The notes under the pieces are model-generated. The model did not search any database and had not been told where the DNA came from. It saw nothing but the letters and a program-made list of their open reading frames with translations. This document shows positions 32,683 to 36,033 of a DNA stretch of 36,033 bases, piece by piece. Each line of letters begins with the position of its first letter. Position 1 is the stretch's first letter. Source of the stretch: Streptomyces sp. (GTDB lineage: Bacteria; Actinomycetota; Actinomycetes; Streptomycetales; Streptomycetaceae); the NCBI RefSeq assembly GCF_031181555.1, contig NZ_JAPSKQ010000030.1, positions 1 to 36,033 on the forward strand, read 5' to 3'. The position numbers were made by a program, and so were the translations under genes.

Positions 32683-33804
32683 GTGGACACGGCCGAGAGA
32701 ACGCCGGCTGACGTGCCCGGCCCCACCACCGGGGCGGCCGCGGCCGCCCCGACCGGCGGTGCCGCGCGGCGCCCCCGTGCCCGCACCCGCAGCGGTGCCC
32801 GGACCACGGCCTCCATGGCCGACGTGGCCCGCCTCGCGGGGGTCTCGGCACAGACCGTCTCCCGCGTGTCCAACGGTTACGCGGGCGTGAACGAGCAGAC
32901 CCGCCGTCAGGTGCTGGCCGCGATGAAGGAACTCGGCTACCGGCCCAACAGCGCGGCCCGCGCGCTCAAGCGCGGCGAGTTCCGCACCATCGGCGTCATC
33001 ACCTTCACCCTGTCCACCACCGGCAACGTGCGCACACTCGAGGCGATCGCCACCTCCGCCGCGCACGAGGGGTACGCCGTGACCCTGCTGCCGGTCGCCG
33101 TACCGACCCAGGCCGAGGTGCGCGGTGCGTTCTCCCGGCTGGAGGAACTCGCCGTCGACGCCGTCATCGTCATCATGGAGGTCCACCTGCTGGACGCGGC
33201 GACGATCCACCTTCCCCCGCACGTCCAGGTCGTGGTCGTCGACTCCGACGCCGGTGACCACTACACGGTCGTCGACACCGACCAGGCCGGGGGCACCCGC
33301 GCCGCCGTGCAGCACCTGCTCGACCTCGGCCACCGGACGGTGTGGCACCTCGGCGGCCCGGAGGGCTCCTTCGCCGCCCAGCGCCGCACGGACGCCTGGC
33401 GGGCCGCCCTCGTCGAGGCCGGACGCGCCGCGCCGCCCCTCATCCGGGGCGACTGGTCGGCGGAGTCCGGCTACCGCGCCGGTCTCGAACTCGCCGCCCA
33501 CGACGACTGCACCGCCGTCTTCGCCGCCAACGACCAGATGGCCCTGGGCCTGTTGCGCGCCCTGCACGAACGCGGCCGGCGCGTACCCGAGGACGTCAGC
33601 GTCATCGGTTTCGACGACATCCCCGAGGCCTCCTCCTTCCTGCCCCCGCTGACCACCGTCCACCAGGACTTCGCCGAGGTGGGGCGGCTCTGCGTGCGGG
33701 CCGTGCTGCGCAAGATGCGCCAGGAGGGCCCCGAGCGGGGCACGACGCTCGTCCCGACCCGGCTGGTGCCGCGCGCGAGCACGGCACCACCCCGGCAGGC
33801 CTGA
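32683..33804 (+). CDS. LacI-family transcriptional regulator of the galactan operon
   Basis: A 373-residue repressor. After a 44-residue low-complexity N-terminus comes the LacI helix-turn-helix (MADVARLAGVSAQTVSRVSN) and hinge (ELGYRPNSAARALKRG). The sugar-binding domain follows, with the IGVITF start and SVIGFDDIPEASSFLPPLTT end typical of the family. GTG at 32683 has AGGAAGG 14 bases upstream, which is long; ATG at 32815 would be a shorter alternative beginning right at the DNA-binding domain. It is divergent from the ABC/galactosidase operon with twin operators between, so it most likely represses that operon until a galactoside is present. Confidence 0.92.
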   Translation: MDTAERTPADVPGPTTGAAAAAPTGGAARRPRARTRSGARTTASMADVARLAGVSAQTVSRVSNGYAGVNEQTRRQVLAAMKELGYRPNSAARALKRGEFRTIGVITFTLSTTGNVRTLEAIATSAAHEGYAVTLLPVAVPTQAEVRGAFSRLEELAVDAVIVIMEVHLLDAATIHLPPHVQVVVVDSDAGDHYTVVDTDQAGGTRAAVQHLLDLGHRTVWHLGGPEGSFAAQRRTDAWRAALVEAGRAAPPLIRGDWSAESGYRAGLELAAHDDCTAVFAANDQMALGLLRALHERGRRVPEDVSVIGFDDIPEASSFLPPLTTVHQDFAEVGRLCVRAVLRKMRQEGPERGTTLVPTRLVPRASTAPPRQA

Positions 33805-33872
33805 CCGCGCGGTCCCCGGGAGGTCCCGGCGGCGGACCCCCCTGAACGCCGGCCGGGTGGGGCGTGGGAGTG

Positions 33873-35279
33873 ATGCCCGCGATCCGGGAAACACGGGGCG
33901 ACGTGCCGAACCTCAAGCAACACCCGCACAGGGACGCGTCGGGCGGCCCCGCCCTCAAGCGGGCCCTGACCACTCCCCTGCTGTACTTCTTCATCCTCGG
34001 CGACGTCCTCGGCGCCGGCGTGTACGTCCTGGTGGGCCAGATCGCCGCCGACTCCGGCGGAGCCGTCTGGCTGCCGCTCGTCGTGGCCCTGCTGCTGGCG
34101 CTGCTCACCGCGGCCTCCTACGCCGAACTGGCGACGAAGTACCCGAGGGCCGGCGGGGCGTCCCACTACGCCACCAGGGCCTTCGGCCCGTTCATGGGCT
34201 TCGTCGCCGGATTCTGCATGCTCGCCGCCGGGATCGTCTCGGTCGCGGCGCTGGCCCGCGGCTTCGGCGGCGACTACCTGTCCGCCTTCGTCACCCTGCC
34301 CGTCGGGCTCGTCGCGGTCCTCTTCCTGGCCGGACTCGCCCTGGTCAACGCCCGGGGCATCAAGGAATCCACCCGCGCCAACGTCGTCGCCACGGTCGTC
34401 GAGGTCGGTGGTCTGCTCGTCATCGTCGTACTCGGCGCGTGGCTGCTGCTGCGGGGCGACGGGGACCCCGGGCGGCTCACCGACCTCGGCACGCCCGGGA
34501 AGGGGGCGGCCGCAGCCGTCCTGAGCGGGGCCGTGCTGGCGTACTACTCCTTCGTCGGTTTCGAGACCTCCGTGAACGTCGCGGAGGAGACCCGCGATCC
34601 CCGGCGCTCCTACCCGCGCGCCCTGTTCGGTGCCCTCGCCACGGCGGGCGCCGTCTACGTGCTGGTCGGCGTCGCCGCATCGGCGGCCGTCCCCACCGGC
34701 CGGCTCGCCGAGTCCAGCGGGCCGCTGCTCGAGGTCGTGAAGGAGGCGGGCGGCGTACCCACGTGGCTCTTCAGCGCCGTCGCGCTGGTCGCCGTGGCCA
34801 ACGGCGCGCTGCTCACCGGCATCATGTCCTCCCGTCTCGCCTACGGCATGGCCCGGGACGGCCTGCTGCCGGCCGTGCTGACCAAGGTGCTGCCCGGCCG
34901 CCGGACCCCGTGGGCGGCCATCGCGGTCACCACCGCGCTCGCCGCGCTGCTGGCGCTGACGGGTGACGTCGCCACCCTGGCGTCCACCCTCGTCCTGCTG
35001 CTCCTGGTGGTGTTCCTCGTCGTCAACGCCGCCGTGCTCGTCCTCCGCCGCGACCCGGGCGAGGCCGGCCACTTCCGGGCACCCACCGTGCTCCCGGTGC
35101 TGGGCGCCGCGTCCTGCGTCCTGCTGGCCACACAGGTCGAGGCCCGGGTGTGGCTGCGCGGACTTCTGGTGCTCGCGGTCGGGGCGGTCCTCGCCGCGGT
35201 CACCGCCGCCAAGCACGGAAGGCACTCCGGGGCCGGGCCGACTGCGGCCGGTCCGAGCCGGGTCGGTATGCGGGATTGA
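33873..35279 (+). CDS. APC-family amino acid permease
   Basis: Membrane transporter of 468 residues with about twelve helices. The first helix reads LLYFFILGDVLGAGVYVLVG, the unwound APC glycine region. Conserved ELATKYPRAGGASHYATRAFG and YSFVGFETSVNVAEETRDPRRSYPRA are hallmark APC loops, seen here as PRAGGASHYATRAFG and FVGFETSVNVAEETRDP. ATG at 33873 is taken as the start; GTG at 33864 or 33903 are alternatives because no strong ribosome site is present. It follows the LacI gene by 68 bases but is unrelated in function. Cationic or branched amino acids are typical substrates; none can be assigned. Confidence 0.9.
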   Translation: MPAIRETRGDVPNLKQHPHRDASGGPALKRALTTPLLYFFILGDVLGAGVYVLVGQIAADSGGAVWLPLVVALLLALLTAASYAELATKYPRAGGASHYATRAFGPFMGFVAGFCMLAAGIVSVAALARGFGGDYLSAFVTLPVGLVAVLFLAGLALVNARGIKESTRANVVATVVEVGGLLVIVVLGAWLLLRGDGDPGRLTDLGTPGKGAAAAVLSGAVLAYYSFVGFETSVNVAEETRDPRRSYPRALFGALATAGAVYVLVGVAASAAVPTGRLAESSGPLLEVVKEAGGVPTWLFSAVALVAVANGALLTGIMSSRLAYGMARDGLLPAVLTKVLPGRRTPWAAIAVTTALAALLALTGDVATLASTLVLLLLVVFLVVNAAVLVLRRDPGEAGHFRAPTVLPVLGAASCVLLATQVEARVWLRGLLVLAVGAVLAAVTAAKHGRHSGAGPTAAGPSRVGMRD

Positions 35280-35322
35280 TGATCGTCAGCTTTCGTGCCC
35301 CATCCGCGGGACGGAGTCCGTC

Positions 35323-35724
35323 ATGTCGGTCGGCATCCCCGAGCCTCCGCGGACCGACACGAGCAAGGCACATCCCGCGCGGGTCCACGACTGGCTCCCG
35401 GGCGGCAAGGACAACTACCCGGTGGACGAGGCCGTGGGCGAGAAGCCGCCGCGCCGCAGGCGCGCGACGCCGCCCGGCAGCCACCCGGTGATGTCGCACG
35501 CCGCGTCCGATCTCCACCCGGAGCCGGCGGAACAGGTCACCGCCGAGTACGCCGGGGCCTGCATCCGCCTCGGTGTCCGCACCCGCGAGGAGGTCGCCCG
35601 CTTCTTCGACGGCCTGGATCTCGTCGAACCCGGCCTGGTGGCGGCACCGGAGTGGTTCAGGACGCCTCCGGCACCGTCGCCCGAGGACAGCGACATCTAC
35701 GCCGGGGTCGCACGGCTGCGCTGA
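35323..35724 (+). pseudogene. S-adenosyl-methyltransferase (DUF574/Methyltransf_19) with internal in-frame deletion
   Basis: The open frame of 133 codons joins the two ends of a family that is normally about 265-280 residues. The N-terminus has DTSKAHPARVHDWLPGGKDNYPVDE, the family's signature opening (in parts: HPARVHDWLPGGKDNYP). Then at about residue 50 it jumps to SHPVMSHAASDLHPE and ends with REEVARFFDGLDLVEPGLVAAPEW, the normal C-terminus. The SAM-binding core of roughly 130-150 residues is missing, so catalysis is implausible. The frame is kept open, so either the loss is recent or the stump has a role. Confidence 0.75.
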
Positions 35725-35946
35725 CGGCCCGCGCGGCCCGCGCACGCCTCGTCCGTGATCCCGGGACGCGGTGGCCTGCTTCCGGACGCGGACCGAGCGG
35801 GTGAGCGGCACGTCCGCAGGGCGTGGCGAGGCCGCACCCGGCGCCCGAGCGGCGCCGCGGCGGCCGTTTTCCGCTCCGGCGGGCAGGAACGGCGCATCCG
35901 CACCTTCGGCGCCGCGCCGACCGGGCCGCGACGGGTGGCCGCGGGG

Positions 35947-36033
35947 TCAGGGCAGGATCGCGTCGACGTAACCGCCGTCCACGCGCAGGGCCCCACCGGT
36001 CGTCGCGGAGGCCTGTTCGGAGCTGAGGTAGAC
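35947..36033 (-). CDS. Short-chain dehydrogenase/reductase, C-terminal fragment (runs off the window)
   Basis: Only the last 28 residues are inside the window. They read VYLSSEQASATTGGALRVDGG and end in YVDAILP. The pattern (F/Y)LxSxxAxxxTGxxLxVDGG is the C-terminal signature of classical SDR oxidoreductases. The catalytic domain and the start lie beyond position 36033. The substrate cannot be judged. The 220 bases between this gene and the methyltransferase remnant show no supported gene. Confidence 0.8.
   Translation of the reverse strand, partial: VYLSSEQASATTGGALRVDGGYVDAILP

Noticed and set aside
35725..35946. Possible short gene between the methyltransferase remnant and the dehydrogenase
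   Set aside because: Frames are Arg/Ala/Gly-rich shadows with no ribosome site or recognisable motif.

Overview
The window is very GC-rich, has strong G/C bias at third codon positions and many GTG starts, and carries typical actinomycete signals: a DmdR/IdeR-type iron box, a SigR-type promoter and probable leaderless starts. A secreted phospholipase A2 closely resembles the Streptomyces violaceoruber enzyme from memory, and sugar permeases are encoded without their own ATPase. Together these point to a Streptomyces chromosome, probably an accessory-rich part of it. No rRNA, tRNA, insertion sequence, phage gene or CRISPR array was seen.

Layout. (1) 158-3869: htpG (Hsp90), a TetR repressor, and a divergent beta-hydroxyacid dehydrogenase sharing a two-palindrome operator with it. 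(2) 3928-6340: a three-gene operon with ATGA overlaps encoding an RsbQ-like hydrolase, a PAS-PP2C phosphatase (RsbP-like) and a STAS-domain antagonist (RsbV-like). An RsbW-like ATP-binding protein lies downstream at 12202-12660. (3) 6513-12005, between these parts: a YbdK-type carboxylate-amine ligase, a possible 56-codon small ORF, an amidotransferase of the N-acetylglutaminylglutamine-amide (NAGGN) type and a cytoplasmic S9 peptidase, tightly packed and partly overlapping. The usual Ngg synthetase of NAGGN cassettes is absent. (4) 12797-16927: a phosphotransferase-like gene, msrA behind a SigR-type promoter, an AhpD-like protein, a small acidic/Arg-rich protein and a spore-photoproduct-lyase-like radical SAM protein. 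(5) 16995-20917: iron box, then ATPase, lipoprotein and fused permease of a siderophore importer, closed by a perfect 21-bp stem. (6) 21076-24721: a MerR-type regulator with two DNA-binding domains divergent from an erythromycin-esterase-family gene, the secreted phospholipase A2, a 450-base non-genic stretch with paired palindromes and a likely gene remnant, and a maltose/nodulation-type O-acetyltransferase. (7) 24805-33804: a minus-strand operon (two sugar permeases, binding protein, GH42 beta-galactosidase, secreted GH30 galactanase with a ricin-type domain) divergent from a LacI regulator, with two operator copies between them. (8) 33873-36033: an APC amino-acid permease, an internally deleted S-adenosyl-methyltransferase remnant, and the C-terminus of a short-chain dehydrogenase running off the window.

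How the parts fit. Region 7 reads as a complete system for beta-1,6-galactan side chains of plant arabinogalactan: secreted cleavage, ABC import, cytoplasmic hydrolysis, LacI control. Regions 2 and 3 suggest a stress-signalling partner switch beside a dipeptide-amide or other amidated-solute pathway. That link is inferred from gene order only, and it is the most interesting hypothesis in the window.
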